Origin: Dehalococcoidia bacterium
GTDB taxonomy: Bacteria > Chloroflexota > Dehalococcoidia > Lucifugimonadales > SHYF01
DNA: 5,866 nt
Assembly (NCBI GenBank): GCA_009692985.1
Contig: SHYF01000109.1
Coordinates: 1 to 5,866 of the forward strand
Direction: 5' to 3'
The notes beneath the pieces are model-generated. The model worked only from the letters and a program-made list of their open reading frames with translations, did no database searches and was not told the DNA's origin. Below are positions 5,848 through 5,866 of this stretch, piece by piece (within the stretch, counting starts at the first letter, position 1; each line of letters begins with the position of its first letter). The position numbers and the translations under genes were made by a program.

Positions 5848-5866
5848 TAGCTGCCTGGGATAGCCC

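Noticed and set aside
1..5866. tRNA, rRNA, CRISPR, insertion sequence or phage genes
   Set aside because: No cloverleaf, regularly spaced repeat, transposase-like protein or terminal inverted repeat was seen on reading both strands.

Overview
The window is ordinary bacterial chromosome. It holds six complete protein genes and the 3' end of a seventh, with no RNA gene, insertion sequence, CRISPR array or phage gene that I can see. Shine-Dalgarno (SD) sites are strong and classical (AGGAGG, GAGGTGA, AAGGAG), and there are sigma-70-like promoter elements, so the host is a bacterium. The gene set is an M20 metallopeptidase, a stand-alone PHP-domain protein, a split pair of MaoC/FAS1-like hot-dog proteins, and an MFS_3 exporter. 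Together with heavy use of the ATA isoleucine codon in GC-rich genes, this would fit an uncultured Chloroflexota (Dehalococcoidia/SAR202-like) or similar lineage. That placement is a weak inference, not something the sequence proves.

Layout. Left block, plus strand: the C-terminus of an unrecognised protein (3-341), a 122-base gap, an MFS_3-type exporter (464-1861), and an overlapping six-helix membrane protein of unknown function (1827-2513). Middle: a 251-base gap between convergent genes (2514-2764), in which the only structure I see is a hairpin at 2676-2716. Minus-strand block, transcribed right to left: a PHP-domain phosphoesterase (4352-3702), then 53 bases later a FAS1-like/MaoC N-type hot-dog protein (3648-3196), then a directly coupled MaoC-like hot-dog protein (3193-2765). 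Right block, plus strand: an M20 dipeptidase-like enzyme (4492-5847), divergent from the PHP gene across a 139-base control region (4353-4491).

How the genes may work together. The exporter and the small membrane protein overlap and are probably one transcription unit. The two hot-dog genes almost certainly form one hetero-oligomer that handles an acyl-CoA or a related thioester. Neither subunit keeps the usual Asp/His hydratase dyad, and this is the most interesting point in the window. The PHP gene has its own promoter and probably leads the minus-strand operon. The peptidase has its own TATAAT-type promoter. I found no evidence of a new multi-gene system; the items worth following are the hot-dog pair, the revised starts and the divergent control region.
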